Assembly: GCA_035772405.1 (NCBI GenBank)
Contig: JAYKKM010000437.1
Coordinates: 8,650,501 to 8,714,500 of the forward strand
Direction: 5' to 3'
DNA from: Chrysogorgia sp. JL179-B06
Lineage: Eukaryota; Cnidaria; Anthozoa; Scleralcyonacea; Chrysogorgiidae
Length of the DNA stretch: 64,000 bases
Shown here in pieces: positions 1 through 11,189 of the stretch. Each line of letters starts with the position of its first letter. The first letter of the stretch is position 1. A program made the translations under genes and the position numbers. The notes below the pieces were generated by a model. The model had not been told where the DNA came from and searched no databases. It saw only the letters and a list, made by a program, of their open reading frames with translations.

Positions 1-514
1 ATTTGCTGAAACTTCCAAGTCTTAAAGTTATTGACATACTTATATCAAAACCAAAAAAATTGGGGTCACCGACCTTGTTTAGAAGATATGGCATATCGCA
101 GATCACCTCTTACTCAGTATGGTGACATCATTGTGAACCAATTTTGATCAAAGTAAATAATAGGTACAAATTTTATTTTATTTGGTTTCCCAAAAACAGG
201 GTCGGTTGGATCCGTGCCCCAAACAATTAAATTGGCGTGGCCTAATGGCCATAAAAACACTGATTATTGGATGTACGCAATGCAAAACTGAGGAATCACC
301 TTAAGCAATTTTCTACATGTATAATTATTAGACTCATGCACAGTTTAAGTTTGAATATGATGAGAATATGTATAATATCATCTGAAAATCAATCTACATC
401 TGGTGGTATGATTATAATTATCAAAATATGTTAGTTAAACCTGTATTCTTTGAAGTACATTAATTTATACTTACAGTAAATCGTTGTGTATACATGTATA
501 ATAATTCCAAATAA
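1..514. other. No gene recognised
   Basis: AT-rich sequence without a supported coding region, RNA gene or repeat. It lies downstream of the helicase pseudogene on the minus strand and may hold its 3' UTR. Confidence 0.5.
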
Positions 515-2451
515 TTAAAACCATTCTTCAGGAAGTTCTTCATACATGTCAATATCATCTGGGATTTCCTCATCATTAAATTCCTCATCCAGTACCACTT
601 CATCACTCTCTAGGACATGCATTGATTCATCAAAATTGGGAATGTCAAGAAATGTTTCTTGGATAACCTCTAAAATCTTCATTGTATGTGTTAGTGAGAA
701 TACCGGGCATGCATCCATAATATCTTGAACAGTAAAAATAGTTGACAAGTTTTTGACAACATTTTCAATCAGTTCTAATGAGAATCCATGTGTTGCTACA
801 CTGTCAAGTACATTAGATGTTGCCATAGAAGATTTGATTTCCATTAATGCAGCCCTCAAATCATTCCTGTCAGTCTCAGTCACTGGTCTTGTTAAAAGGT
901 GTCTTGCTTCTTTATCTGGTTTGCTGTCATCATCAAACGTTTCAAATAACGATTTTACTGCATCACATGCACTGCCTTGTCACAAGTAATATTTGCTACA
1001 AAATGCACAGCACCTATGTGCAGGTGTAAGACACTTGATATATTTGTCCAAAGGTAAGTATGCAGCCACTCCTAAGCATGACTTACCTTCTGCTTAGAGC
1101 TTCACTGATTCTTCGCAATGGCTTAGCTGGTGGCAATGGTATATGACAATGAATTCACTTTGTAGATTGTCTCTACCAGCACGTCCTGCTTCTTTATGAA
1201 AATCAAGTATATTCCTGGGTGTACCCCAGTTTACAATATATCTGTCAGGGAAGTTGACCCCCATACTCAGTGCAGAAGAGGAAACCACAACTCTTATTTT
1301 GCCTTGACCTTCAAATGAATTGACCACTCTGTCCTTACTGTGCTGCCAAGAGCTTGAGTGATATATCCCTATTAGACAGTCATTTTGTTCATTTGATTCT
1401 TGTGGAGAGAAGGCAAATCTTCCAAGTTTGAGCATTAGATAATTAACAACACATGCAATGTCAGTCATTAAATTGCAAAATATTATGGTTTTCTCTGCTT
1501 TATCACCATTATCTTTTAAAGATTTTACCAGCCAGTCAATATGATTAAACATGAACTGTTTTTTTGTCTTCACAACAGTAAACTTTAAATTTTCTCTGTT
1601 TGGAATGATAGCAATATTGACAGGATCCTTAAGTGTAAGTTTTGAGGAGATGGTCTTCAATGCATTTCCATCAGCAGTTCCTGTGAGAGCTAATACTGGG
1701 GTACCTGAAAGTGAAATATGAAAACAGACATTTGTAAATTGTGTGTGGTAAATCAGTGGTCACTATTGTATATCAACAATCTGGTTTTATACTTTCAGAA
1801 ATATGAACTTCTTACCTTGTTGACACAAAGATCTCAACATTGAAAGATCACCATATGCTGATCTGAATGCCTTGCTTTTTTCAGATTCAATATCTCTAAA
1901 AGAAAGAAAGTATAAGTTGTTAAGAAAATTATTGCAGCCTGGGTATTTTTTATGAAGCTGAATCAATGCACTTCTTAAAAACTCGTTGACAGAAAATATG
2001 TGATAAACTGACCTTGCTCCTGTCCATGTTTCGATTATATGGGACTCATCAAAAACGACTATAGTTACAGATTAGCATTGAAGAATGACTTCGGGTCCTT
2101 TAACATCTTTTGGAATGCTTTATTTTGCACATCTTCGGCACTTGCAAAGATCAATTTTGGGGCTAACATTGGCAAATCCTTCAAATCAATATCTTTGAGG
2201 GTACAACAAGCAATGCCCATGATTTGTGCCTCTAATTGTTGATCCTCTGTTATACTAATGAGTGGAGAAATAACTAAAGCGCAAACATGGTGCTTTAAGG
2301 TAATAGCATTCGCTTCCACGAAGAACTGGAAGATAAGACTTTTTCCAAAACTCGTTGGAAGCACAGCTAAAACATCATTTCCTTCGATCAACGATTCAAC
2401 GGCGATTGCTTGTTTTACCAATTTTCGCTTCACCAAACGTTCGTCCGCCAT
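515..2451 (-). pseudogene. RecQ-like DEAH-box DNA helicase, three exons, with premature stops
   Basis: Superfamily 2 helicase of the RecQ type (3'-5' ATP-dependent DNA unwinding). Exon 1 (2013-2451) starts MADERLVKRK and carries motif I PTSFGKS and motif Ia VISPLISI. The DEAH-box variant FDESH follows but needs a one-base frame change near 2050. Exon 1 ends at donor GCAAG/GTCAGT; exon 2 (1816-1895) encodes FRSAYGDLSMLRSLCQQ; exon 3 (515-1704) opens with motif III ALTGTAD, then motif IV TIIFC, motif V SALSMGVNFPD and motif VI EAGRAGRD. Exon 3 stays in one frame to 515, but TAA at 1094-1096 and TGA at 980-982 interrupt it. Sequence between and after the stops is still protein-like: Cys-rich RCCAFC, as in the RecQ zinc-binding region, then an acidic tail ending EELPEEWF. 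Splice sites are consensus, so this is a decayed gene copy rather than a retrocopy. Sequencing error is an alternative to true stops. The family is certain; function in this copy is doubtful. Confidence 0.85.
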
Positions 2452-2461
2452 CTTTGAAAGC

Positions 2462-2640
2462 TATCGACCAATGAGAATTTTACATTTATCTCATGAACGT
2501 AAAATACGAGGAAAACATAGTAGGCGCTCCCTCCCCTTCTCGCCCCATCCCCCTTTCCTTCCCACCCGCTCCTCGCTCCCCTTGCGCCTGCTACGCAGGC
2601 TACAAGCCGATAGCATAGTGTTTGATGACTACGTCATAAG
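2462..2640. promoter_or_regulatory. Possible upstream region of the helicase copy
   Basis: A CT-rich tract (about 2520-2600) with several CpGs sits just upstream of the helicase start codon, unlike the AT-rich surroundings. That is compatible with a promoter/5' UTR, but no defined element is seen. Confidence 0.25.
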
Positions 2641-2645
2641 AGACA

Positions 2646-3124
2646 AAAAGCGAAAACACTTACAGGTTTGCCATTGAATGGCTTTTAAATTTACAAACTG
2701 CCAAATTTTCCAGACATCTTCCAGCTTCCAATGACGATATATTTTGAACTACAGAAACCTTAACTAACTAACTGACTCGAACATACGTACACAATATCTT
2801 AGTATTAACTAGTTTAAATTGCTAACCGATAAAACACTGAAAAGGACTTAAAGGAGTTGCCCTTCGGACGCTATACTAAACATCAAACGAAAGCTTGAAT
2901 AACAGACTTGGAATATACGTACAAAAATATTTAAAAAAGCGAAAACACTTACAGGTTTGCCCTCGAACGGCTTTTGAATTTACGAACTGTCAAATTTAAC
3001 ATCTTCCAGCTTCAGACGATTATATATTTTGAACTACTGAATTGCTTGACTAAAGTTTGACTCAGACATACGTACACAATATAAACAGTGAAAAGGAGTT
3101 GGCCTTCGGACATTATAAATTTAC
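2646..3124. repeat. Two diverged direct repeats, about 290 bp apart
   Basis: Both copies open with AGCGAAAACACTTACAGGTT (2647 and 2939) and continue with matching blocks: GGCTTTTRAATTTAC, ACATCTTCCAGCTTC, ATATTTTGAACTAC, CATACGTACACAATAT. A later shared block, TGAAAAGGA...GTTG.CCTTCGGAC, is at about 2836 and 3088. Copies differ by substitutions and small indels. No coding capacity is seen. Confidence 0.8.
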
Positions 3125-3340
3125 TTGAAAGCAATATTAAGTTAGGCTGTGCACGCGTGTTTATTGCAGTACCGTAAAGAAGCGAAATGTCCATCATTTT
3201 TGCTGTTCGTAAAACGCTCGACTGTTACGACACTTTACGCCTGGTTACGTAGGAATGTGTAGCAGGCCAGAATTCAACTCCCTTAAGACAGTGTCCCACG
3301 CCCCCCGTCAAGATTAGCACCCTCGCTTGCGAGGGGATTA

Positions 3341-3355
3341 ATAATAATAATAATG

Positions 3356-3390
<35 letters not shown>
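3341..3390 (+). repeat. (TAA)n microsatellite at the 5' edge of the Dong-like element
   Basis: About sixteen TAA units with one TGA. The same repeat recurs at the 3' end of the element, as expected for a target repeat split by insertion. Confidence 0.9.
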
Positions 3391-3391
<1 letters not shown>

Positions 3392-4782
3392 TGCAGTCCT
3401 GAATATGAAAAGGGGAAAGGTGTCCAAGTGTGAAGGGATAACGATGCCAGACACCCAAGTTATCAGGGGACTAGAAGAAGGAGATGGATTTAAATATCTT
3501 GGAATTTTAGAGGCAGATGATTTAAAACACGGTGACATGAAAGAGGCAATATCCAAAGAGTACTTGAGAAGGATACGAAAGTTACATAAGTCAAAATTAA
3601 ATTGTAGAAACGTGGTGAGTGCAATCAATTCAAGAGCAATCCCAATAATACGTTATGGTGCAGGGATTATCAAGTGGACCAAAGAAGAACTCAGGAAGCT
3701 GGATAGGAAAACGAGAAAGCTGCTAACCATTAACAGAGCACTACACCCGCAGGCCGATGTCGATAGGCTCTATGTGAGAAGATCAGAGGGTGGGCGAGGT
3801 TTGATAAGTGTAGAGGACTGTGTGAATATTGAAGTAGGCAGTTTATCCAAGTATGTCGTGGCGAGTAGTGAAAGGTTGCTTCAAGCTGTAAATGATGAAA
3901 AGATCTCGGATGAAGGGATGACAAAGCAAAGTATAACAACAGAAAGATTGACTAGATACAGAAATAAGGTATTACATGGACAGTTTCTGAAGGGAACGGA
4001 AGATGTGAGAGACTCGGACTCATGGAAATGGTTGAAAAGAGGTACCATGAAGAAAGAAACGGAAGGATTTCTGACTGCTGCGCAGGCATTACGAACTAAC
4101 AGTATCAAGAATCAGATCGATAAAGAGGATGTGTCACCCATGTGTCGGTTATGTAGAGAAAGAGAAGAGAATATTAGTCATATAACAGCGGAATGTAAGA
4201 AATTAGCGCAAAAAGAATATAAAATGTGGAGACATGACAAGGTCGGACAAGTCATCCATTCGAAGCTTTGCCAGAAGTTCAGCCTACCGTGTAAGGATAA
4301 GTGGTATGACCACGCTCCGGAAGGTGTAATGGAAAACGATCGGGTGAAGGTACTATGGGACTTTAAGATCCAAACAGATCATCACCTTAAACACAATAGA
4401 CCCGATATTGTAGTCTTGGAGAAGGAGGAGAGAACCATGTAGTGTAATAGATGTCGCTTGCCCCTTCAATATACGAGTACTCGAAAAGGAACAGGAAAAA
4501 ATTGAAAAATATCAAGACCTTAAAAGGGAGATTGAGAAGATCTGGAACTGTAGAAGAGTAACGATCGTATCAATTGTCATTGGAGCACTTGGGACTATTA
4601 GTAGGAACTTTAAGACATTTGCGAAGAAAATTGGTTTGGATGATAGCACTTCATTACTTCAAAACGCTTGCTTGTTGGGAACAGCAAGTATTTTAAGAAA
4701 GACCCTATAGACACCTAAGGATATAGGCTATAGCTTGATGTTTAGATTACGGGAACCACGAAAGAAACGTGTGAATTGTTAC
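3391..4782 (+). mobile_element. 5'-truncated R4/Dong-type non-LTR retrotransposon
   Basis: The element begins directly after a (TAA)n tract and ends directly before a second one at 4783-4826. Its coding region ends with a CCHC motif and a restriction-like endonuclease domain, as in R2/R4/Dong/NeSL elements. Dong-type elements are known to insert into TAA repeats. The upstream reverse transcriptase core is missing, as is usual after incomplete target-primed reverse transcription. Confidence 0.85.
3405..4710 (+). pseudogene. R4/Dong polyprotein C-terminus: RT thumb, CCHC knuckle, restriction-like endonuclease
   Basis: Frame 1 (3405-4442) begins inside the RT C-terminal part (FKYLGILEAD) and continues into a tail typical of these elements. 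A CCHC knuckle follows (C-x2-C-x7-H-x4-C, MCRLCREREENISHITAEC), then the endonuclease core KVLWDFKIQTDHH...RPDIVVLEKE with its P-D and E residues. Frame 1 ends at a TAG after EERTM. The next frame, read from about 4437, continues the same protein: VIDVACPF, RVLEKEQEKIEKYQDLKREI, IVIGALGTISRNF and LLQNACLLGTASILRKTL, to TAG at 4708-4710. One frameshift therefore explains the break. The copy lacks its catalytic RT palm and is dead for autonomous movement. Confidence 0.87.

Positions 4783-4826
<44 letters not shown>
4783..4826 (+). repeat. (TAA)n tract at the 3' end of the Dong-like element
   Basis: About fourteen TAA/ATA units directly follow the element's 3' UTR. This is the target repeat and/or the element's own 3' tail. 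Confidence 0.85.
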
Positions 4827-4828
<2 letters not shown>

Positions 4829-5221
4829 GCCTAGTGCAGATACCATATTTTGATGGTTATTAATACAAAAGCCATGTATGCGCAACAAGACATGGCATTG
4901 TGTATATCTAAATTATATCACCATGCGCATTATAACCAATGTTCAGGATGACATTCGTAGCCCGCTTGTTGACATTGATCTAGCTGACACAGTACTTGTT
5001 CAATCCCTAACAATTTCTGCTGACATAGTGAATGTCAACATACCCAATGTCAATATAATCCTATATAAGCTGTATTTTACATTATAAGCCTAGGACCAAC
5101 ATTGTCCAAGCCTATTCACAGACACATTAAGTTATAAGTTATGGCCACTAGGCTAGCTACTGCAGGCCTAACATGTTCCATAACGGATGGATTAAACACA
5201 GATTGTTTATGGAATATAGAC
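4827..5221. other. No gene recognised
   Basis: AT-rich spacer. Short repeats of the type GTCAACAT/AATGTCAA occur around 4970-5060. No family is recognised. Confidence 0.4.
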
Positions 5222-5330
5222 CAGTATAGTCGATACATGGACGATCATCAGCCTCCTCGTATTCCCGGTTGAAAAAAATTACAACCTTCTGATTGCTGGT
5301 GACTCTAACCATTGAGCCATCAAAACTCCG
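5222..5330 (-). mobile_element. tRNA-derived SINE, minus-strand copy
   Basis: The minus strand reads GATGGCTCAATGGTTAGAGT (a pol III A box), then a degraded B-box region, then a tail GATGATCGTCCATGTAT that resembles the tail of the plus-strand copy at 5536. The two copies face each other. The B box is weak, so this one is probably old. Confidence 0.5.
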
Positions 5331-5535
5331 ATGGAGAGAATGAATACAATGATGTATACTGGATGAATTGTTATATGTACTGCCTATACGGCAGTCACTA
5401 TATTATATCAGTAATGCTTGAATGTGTTAATATATACACTGCTGCAGTGAATGCAAGCTGCATATATAGCAGTACCGTATATCTATATCAACCGAATGTA
5501 TTATGTCGAATTGTAACCTTCACTCTCCATCTGAG

Positions 5536-5655
5536 TCTCGGTAGCTCAATGGTTAGAGCGTCTCAGTGGCCATCAGGTTACAGGTTCGATTCCTCTCCGG
5601 AACCCAGAATCATTTTCTGAGGATATGAGCTTGACAATCATCCATGTATATCATC
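5536..5655 (+). mobile_element. tRNA-derived SINE (Ala-like head)
   Basis: Box A TAGCTCAATGGTTAGAGCG and box B GGTTCGATTCC are intact. The D stem GCTC/GAGC is perfect, an anticodon loop GTGGCCA (GGC) can be drawn, and GTCTCGG pairs with CCGGAAC with one mismatch. The variable loop is too short and the anticodon and T stems have mismatches, so a functional tRNA is unlikely. The unit continues into a tail (GACAATCATCCATGTAT) shared with the copy at 5222. A decayed tRNA gene is the alternative. Confidence 0.55.
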
Positions 5656-5935
5656 TGTCTACTCCAAGCTCTCCTTTATTCACTACAGCAGTGTGTATAT
5701 TAACACTGACCAGTATACAGTAATGCATGTTTATATACTACAAAATTGTATGCCAGGCCCAGGTCGTATAAACACAGCTATAGTCCGCACGTTTTTGCAC
5801 CCTATTAACTACCAGTACTGTACAGTATATAGGCTCATTATCATACATAGAATAAACATACTGTACATGTAATTTCAAAATATGTACTAACTTTTACTAT
5901 TCTGTAGTATTATCCCGTAGTGTTATGCCAGGTTG

Positions 5936-6410
5936 AAAATCTTGGCAAGATCTTGGCAAGATCAGCTTGGCAAGATCTTGGCAAGATCTTACCAAGATCT
6001 TGGTTAATTTCTTGTCAAGATCTTGCAAGATTATACAAGATCTTGCCAAGATCTTAGAGATGATCTTGGCAAGATCGTACATCATCTTGCCAAGATTTTA
6101 CAAGATCTTGCCAAGATTTTACAACATCTTGCCAAGATCTTATATGATCTTGCCAAGATCTTGCCAAGTTCGTACAGGATCGTGCCAAGATTTTACAAGA
6201 TCTTGCCAAATTTATACCATTTTATTCTTACATTTATAATAATAAATACCTGCCGAAATCTTGCCAAGATCTTAACAAGAAATATCGTAACTTAAGTACC
6301 TATTGAAGGAAAGGCAAGATATTGGCAAGTTCTTGGAAAGGTCTTGGCAAGATCTTGCATCTTGGCAAGATCTTGCCAAGATATTACAAGATCTTGCCAA
6401 GATCTCCAAC
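5936..6410. repeat. Palindromic tandem repeat built on CTTGGCAAGATCTTGCCAAG
   Basis: More than twenty imperfect copies of an 11-mer CTTGGCAAGAT or its complement ATCTTGCCAAG. The first block (5937-6000) runs mostly in one orientation, the next (6015-6225) in the other, and a further mixed cluster lies at 6254-6410. Adjacent inverse copies form long hairpins. Apparent reading frames here are by-products of the repeat. Confidence 0.9.
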
Positions 6411-6497
6411 CTGGGAGCACAAATTACGAGAATAATACTGGAAATATACAAATTACGAGAAATATACTTTTCTCATTATTTTCGTTTCTTTGGAACA

Positions 6498-6602
6498 CTT
6501 CGAGTCGCTCAGCTCGTTGTTGACAACACCGCACTTCGAGTCGCTTTGCTCGTTGTTGACATTTTGCTTGAACACTTTGAGTCGCTTTGCTCATTGTTGA
6601 CT
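6498..6602 (+). repeat. Three-copy tandem repeat
   Basis: Three copies of a unit containing ACTTCGAGTCGCT..GCTCGTTGTTGAC, spaced 36-48 bp. The third copy is diverged (ACTTTGAGTCGCTTTGCTCA). Confidence 0.8.
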
Positions 6603-7021
6603 TGTTTCTGTCGTAATCCTTCTTGCTGTGTTGATTTAGTCACATAATAAGTATTGGGGTTTTGTTTTAACGACTGTCCCTTCTCGTTCTCCTCTGCTCG
6701 TGCAGAATCAGCCCATTCGTTATTTAAATAACTCATTTCACGTTTTTTCGAGTGTATGTAATACTGTTTAAATATTCACAAACATAAAATAACACAAAAT
6801 GTTCCCATAAATATCCTTGTTTACCTACTTTCTTCCCCGGGAGGTCTCGTCATCGTAACCATGAAGACAACCAATGTCCGCGGTTGATGGATACATATAT
6901 ACGCGGCGACAAACAAATACTGAAACAATTTGCCCTGACACAAACGACCGGACATTGTATACGACCGGACATTGTACCACCCCGTCAAGATTATCACCCT
7001 CGCCCCAGCGCCTTCCCGGGC
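6603..7021. other. No gene; short duplicated motif
   Basis: Contains a tandem pair of CGACCGGACATTGTA (about 6945-6978) followed by CGTCAAGATTATCACCCTCGC (split here: CGTCAAGATTATC then ACCCTCGC). That motif resembles ones near 3306 and, inverted, 27480-27510. No coding gene is supported. Confidence 0.4.
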
Positions 7022-8510
7022 ATCTATAGATCTGTATATATTGCATTCAAATTGCTGAATTTGTATAGAATGTCTTTCAACAAGCCACTAGCCCAATTAG
7101 CCCGAATTAACGCTTAGTGGGCGTCTTGTTTAAAATGAGATAGTGTGTGTGTGTGTTCAGAATAAATTTACAAAACTCAGTGACTTGTTATGGATACATT
7201 CTTTGGGAGGCAAATAAATTAATGGCACAGATTGCAATATTATTTAAAAAACAGACGGAGAAATAAGATATAGTTTTTTTACTTTTTGCAGTACAGTCTT
7301 GCGATTAATTTGCACGAGCATTTTCATTTATAATAGAATAGTTCGTTCCTTATTAAAAATGTGATGTAGATTAATTATAGCAATCATCTATAGTGCATGT
7401 ATGTACATGTATCTGCATGCATATGTACGTTTTTAATTACATTTCAGCCAAGCAGATCTGCAGATGATGAATTTTTAATAGATTTACAAACTTGTGTCAT
7501 GTTTCCTAGCAATTAGTATATGTTTTCCAAACATGGACAATATTTACCATATATATGGCCCATTCGTATAAGTGGTTAACAAACAGTGCAAATACGCGAT
7601 TATAAGATAATAAGACGCAGTCGTCGACAAGCATTTGCAAGGATTTTATTTTGTTTCGGAGCCTTACATTACAAGTATTATAAAGTAAATGATATATTGC
7701 CGAAATTGCACAATTTTATTAAGGTTAGTATACCAATTCAACCACACAGCAAATACTTAATAATTATTGTACGAAGTTGAGTAAAATACAGTGATTTATC
7801 AGTGGCGAGCAGATGTGGAAGCCGGAGGCAAATAATCGATCTGCGAGACACTAATAAATCACGACATCTTGGGATAACCGAGACTGAAGTTATTAATTTA
7901 ACTAATCTAACGACTTCATCGCCAATCAGAATTGTGGAAAATAACCATAGTGAATAATATAATCTATTTTTCTGAGTGCTTGAAAACGTTATACTGAAGT
8001 CAATATGGATTAGTACTAAAAGCAGTTATACAGTACATGTATGTTCTGTTGCCTTTCGAAATTTATGGTGATTGGATATTCAAAGAACTCACGACAATAT
8101 TGCCGCTGCCGTTAGTCTTCTAATTTAATCCGCCAGGCTGTGAATATAGCAATTAATTTTATGTCGTGTCAATTGTGGATTTAAGAAAAATATATATGTT
8201 ATTTACCGGCTGGGAGGTCCGGATAGAGAAATATTTTCCCGAGGTCTCAAAAACGGCCCGCAAATTTTTTATTATACAAGGTAAAAGACTTGAGTTACTT
8301 TAGTTCGGTAAAACTGCATTTTGGATAAGGAAAGAAAAACAAACCAAAATACTTTAGTTTTTGTGTAATATAGTTATTTTGAGCTTTGAATCAAATTCTT
8401 TATTAGTTTTCCATTTTCCAGTTAATAATGAAGCAAAAATCACGATAACATTTTTTAGCATTTAGGATTGCGTGACTGTGGTCAAAATATCGTAAAATTC
8501 CGATTGGTTT
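7022..8510. repeat. Duplicated non-coding block, copy 1
   Basis: Matches 8865-10225 and 62060-63120 through many blocks, including TGTCATGTTTCCTAGCAATT, GCATTTGCAAGGATTTTATT and GTCAGTGGCGAGCAGATGTG. It ends with half of the hairpin found whole at 9841-9970. No coding region is conserved among the copies, so it is read as duplicated upstream DNA of the PAN/EGF gene. Confidence 0.85.
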
Positions 8511-8864
8511 GATTTACTGCATATATACCTTATACACTGAGAAAAATATTAACTGATTGAATGCTTGCTCAAACTGAACCTGTTGCATGCGGACTGGCCA
8601 GATCAATTCTTATTATATGAGCACAGGCCGGCTCGCTTGCCAGGCTGACCCGATCGGTTGGCTATAGAACTGAATCACCCGTATCGCATGAAATGGGTTG
8701 AAGCCGTAAGTCTAAATTTAGACTGGTGGGTCCTAGCGGGGCTAGAAGACTTCTAAGCCTTCTATGCATGGGAGTACTTTACAGAAGACATGTCTTCATA
8801 ATTGTTCCAAATCCCCAAAACAACAACCTGCACTGACAGTGCTGTATCATTACCTACAACTATA
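8511..8864. other. No gene recognised
   Basis: Spacer between the two tandem copies of the duplicated block. It is somewhat less AT-rich (8580-8720) and has no supported feature. Confidence 0.4.
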
Positions 8865-10225
8865 TAGATCTGTTATATATTGCATTCAAATTGCTGAATG
8901 TGTCTACAATGTCTTTCAACAAGCCACTAATCAAACTAGCCCGAGTTAACGCCTATAGCGGGCATCTTGTTTAAAATGAGAGAGTGCAGGTGTGTGTGCG
9001 TGTGTGAAACTTCAGTGATTAGCATTAGCGTGTTCAGAATAAATTTACAAAACTCAGTGACTTGTTATGGATATATTTTTTGGGAGGCGAAGAAACTAAT
9101 GACACAGAGTGCACATTTCCAAAATGTTATTAAAAAAACAGACCCAGAAATATGTTATAGTTTTGCTTTTTGTAGTACAGTCTTGCGATTAACTTGCAGT
9201 TATTTATATATACTATATATAGTTCGTTATTAAAAATGTGATGTAGATTAATTATAGCAAACATCTATAGTGCATGTACTGTATGTATATAGTATATCTG
9301 CATGTATATGTACGTTTTTAATTAATTTTCAGGCAAGCAGATATGCAGATGATGAATTTTTAATATATTTACAAACTTGTGTCATGTTTCCTAGCAATTA
9401 GTATATACCTGTTTTTCAAACATGGACAATATTTACCATATATGGCCTTTTCGTATAAGTTGTGGTTTATAACAAACAGAGCAAATACGCGATTATAATA
9501 TACTAAGACGCAGTCGTCGACGATCATTTGCAAGGATTTTATTTTGGAGCCTTACATTACAAGTACTATAAAGTAAATGATAAATTGCCGAAATTGCACA
9601 GTTTATATTTTACAAGGTTAGTACCAATTCAACCATGCAGCAAACTTAATAATTATTGTACGAAGTTGAGTAATTAAATTACAGTGATTTGTCAGTGGCG
9701 AGTAGATGTGGAAGGCGGAGGCAAATAATCGATCTGCTGTGAGACACTAATAAATCAGGACATAGTTAAATTAATTAATAACTCGGTTATCGCAAGAATG
9801 TAACGACTTCATCGCCAATGAGAATTGTGGGGAAAATAAATATATGTTATTTACCGGCTGGGAGGTCCGGATAGAGAAATATTTGCCCGAGGTCTCAAAA
9901 ATGGTCGTTTTTGAGACCGAGGGAAAATATTTCTCTATCCGGACCGATCGAAAACGGTAAATAACATATTCATATTTTTATTATACAAGGTAAAAGACTT
10001 GAGTTACTTTCGTTCGGTAAAACTGCATTATTTGGATAAGGAAAGAAAAACAAACCAAAATACTTTAGTTTTTGTATAATATAGTTATTTCCAGTTCAGT
10101 TGAATCAAATTTGGTATTAGTTTTCCATTTTCCAGTTAACAATGAAGCAAAAATCACGATAACATTTTTTAGCGTTTAGGATTGCGTGACCGTGGTCAAA
10201 ATATCGTAAAATTCCACCCGCTGCC
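8865..10225. repeat. Duplicated non-coding block, copy 2
   Basis: Tandem second copy of 7022-8510 with indels: for example TATAGATCTGTTATATATTG at 8871 against TATAGATCTGTATATATTG at 7026. It retains an intact palindrome (9841-9970) of which copy 1 has only one arm. The third copy is at 62060-63120. Confidence 0.85.
9841..9970. repeat. Foldback palindrome, about 130 bp
   Basis: Left arm ATATGTTATTTACCGG...GGTCCGGATAGAGAAATATTTGCCCGAGGTCTC pairs with right arm GAGACCGAGGGAAAATATTTCTCTATCCGGACC...GGTAAATAACATAT. A single arm occurs at 8196-8262. It is likely a foldback MITE that has lost an arm in copy 1. Confidence 0.8.
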
Positions 10226-10350
10226 GCAGCCAATCAGGTTGCAGGAAAGGCTATAGGATTCCGCCACTCATGATACAAAAATAAAACAACTATTATTTCA
10301 CGTACGCGCAATATACTATCTCAGCACGATACTCCCAGACTGCCTCCATA

Positions 10351-10866
10351 CATGAGTGTGTATAAAAAAAGTGAACCGGCATAAAATTAATTAACATTCC
10401 TTTCAAACAACCTATTGTCATCTTGACACCTCTGAGCCACGGTGCGTAAAAAATATGGTTTTATGGTTTTATACAGCTGCAGCAATATTTCACAATATTT
10501 CCCGACCGTGTGTTTTCGCCTGCCAGAATTGCCCTTGTTACAGTTAAGGCTAGTTCCTGTATTCAGATATTTCCTGACGTTGCACAAAACTGTATTTTTG
10601 GCAGGTACTCGAAAAGTATTTTGCACTGCGGCTATGCTTTGAGTCTGGGTATAAGTTACTACAATAAACACTTGTTGCTCTGAAGTAAGTTGAACCATTT
10701 TTAATCTAACTGATATGAATATATTTAACATGTTTCTTTGCAGTTATGCTCCATTTTTCATTCGATTAGAAGTTATCTTAATTTCCTAGGGGTATAAGAC
10801 CGTGTTTTCAATTTCCCAGAAGTATAAGACCATTTTATAAGGGTTCAGTTTTTTTGATACACACTG
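10351..10866. mobile_element. Tc1/mariner-like short element inserted at TA
   Basis: The left end CATGAGTGTGTATAAAAAAA and right end TTTTTTTGATACACACTG are inverted. Both are flanked by TA (10349-10350 and 10867-10868). The paralogous block at about 63089 lacks the insert (CTCCATAATATATCGC), giving an empty site. The ends resemble those of the MITE cluster at 49057-49526. Confidence 0.8.
10387..10698 (-). pseudogene. N-terminal fragment of a Tc1/mariner-type transposase (DUF4817-like HTH)
   Basis: From the ATG at 10698 it reads MVQLTSEQQVFIVVTYTQTQ, then AAVQNTFRVPAKNTVLCNVRKYLNTGTSLN and GNSGRRKH. This is the helix-turn-helix pattern of transposon proteins annotated as DUF4817. About 104 residues remain with no DDE catalytic domain, so it is an internally deleted copy inside the inverted-repeat element. 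The family call is from remembered pattern; a profile search would settle it. Confidence 0.65.
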
Positions 10867-10869
10867 TAT

Positions 10870-11189
10870 ATCGCAAAAAATGAACTTCAATATTCCCATT
10901 TATTTACTGGCATTAAGAATCAGTATATGCCGAATACGTTGCTTGCTCGAGGTGACGGCCTCCGTTGCTCCATCGGTTTCAAGAGACATTCGGTCGCCGA
11001 GAAACTTAATGTTACATTTTCGTATGAACGTGCTCCTCCGGTCCCTTAGTCATCTCCTCCCCTTAGTCTTTCGTTTCCACCTAATTATATAAAGTCTAGT
11101 CATAATGGAGATTTTAAATGACTATGAATTAGCTATTGCATTATGTGAAAATGTTTCGTGTGATAATGCTGGAATTGTATAGTTAAAAA
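10870..11189. other. No gene recognised
   Basis: The start of this stretch (ATCGCAAAAAATGAACTTC, then ATTCCCATTTATTTA) matches 63098-63135 and so belongs to the duplicated upstream block. The rest is unremarkable. Confidence 0.4.

Noticed and set aside
980..982. TGA read as selenocysteine in the helicase copy
   Set aside because: A second stop (TAA at 1094) and a frameshift exist in the same gene, so decay is simpler. No SECIS-like element was noticed.
5536..5610. Functional tRNA-Ala gene
   Set aside because: The variable loop is too short, anticodon and T stems have mismatches, and a second copy shares a non-tRNA tail, which fits a SINE better.
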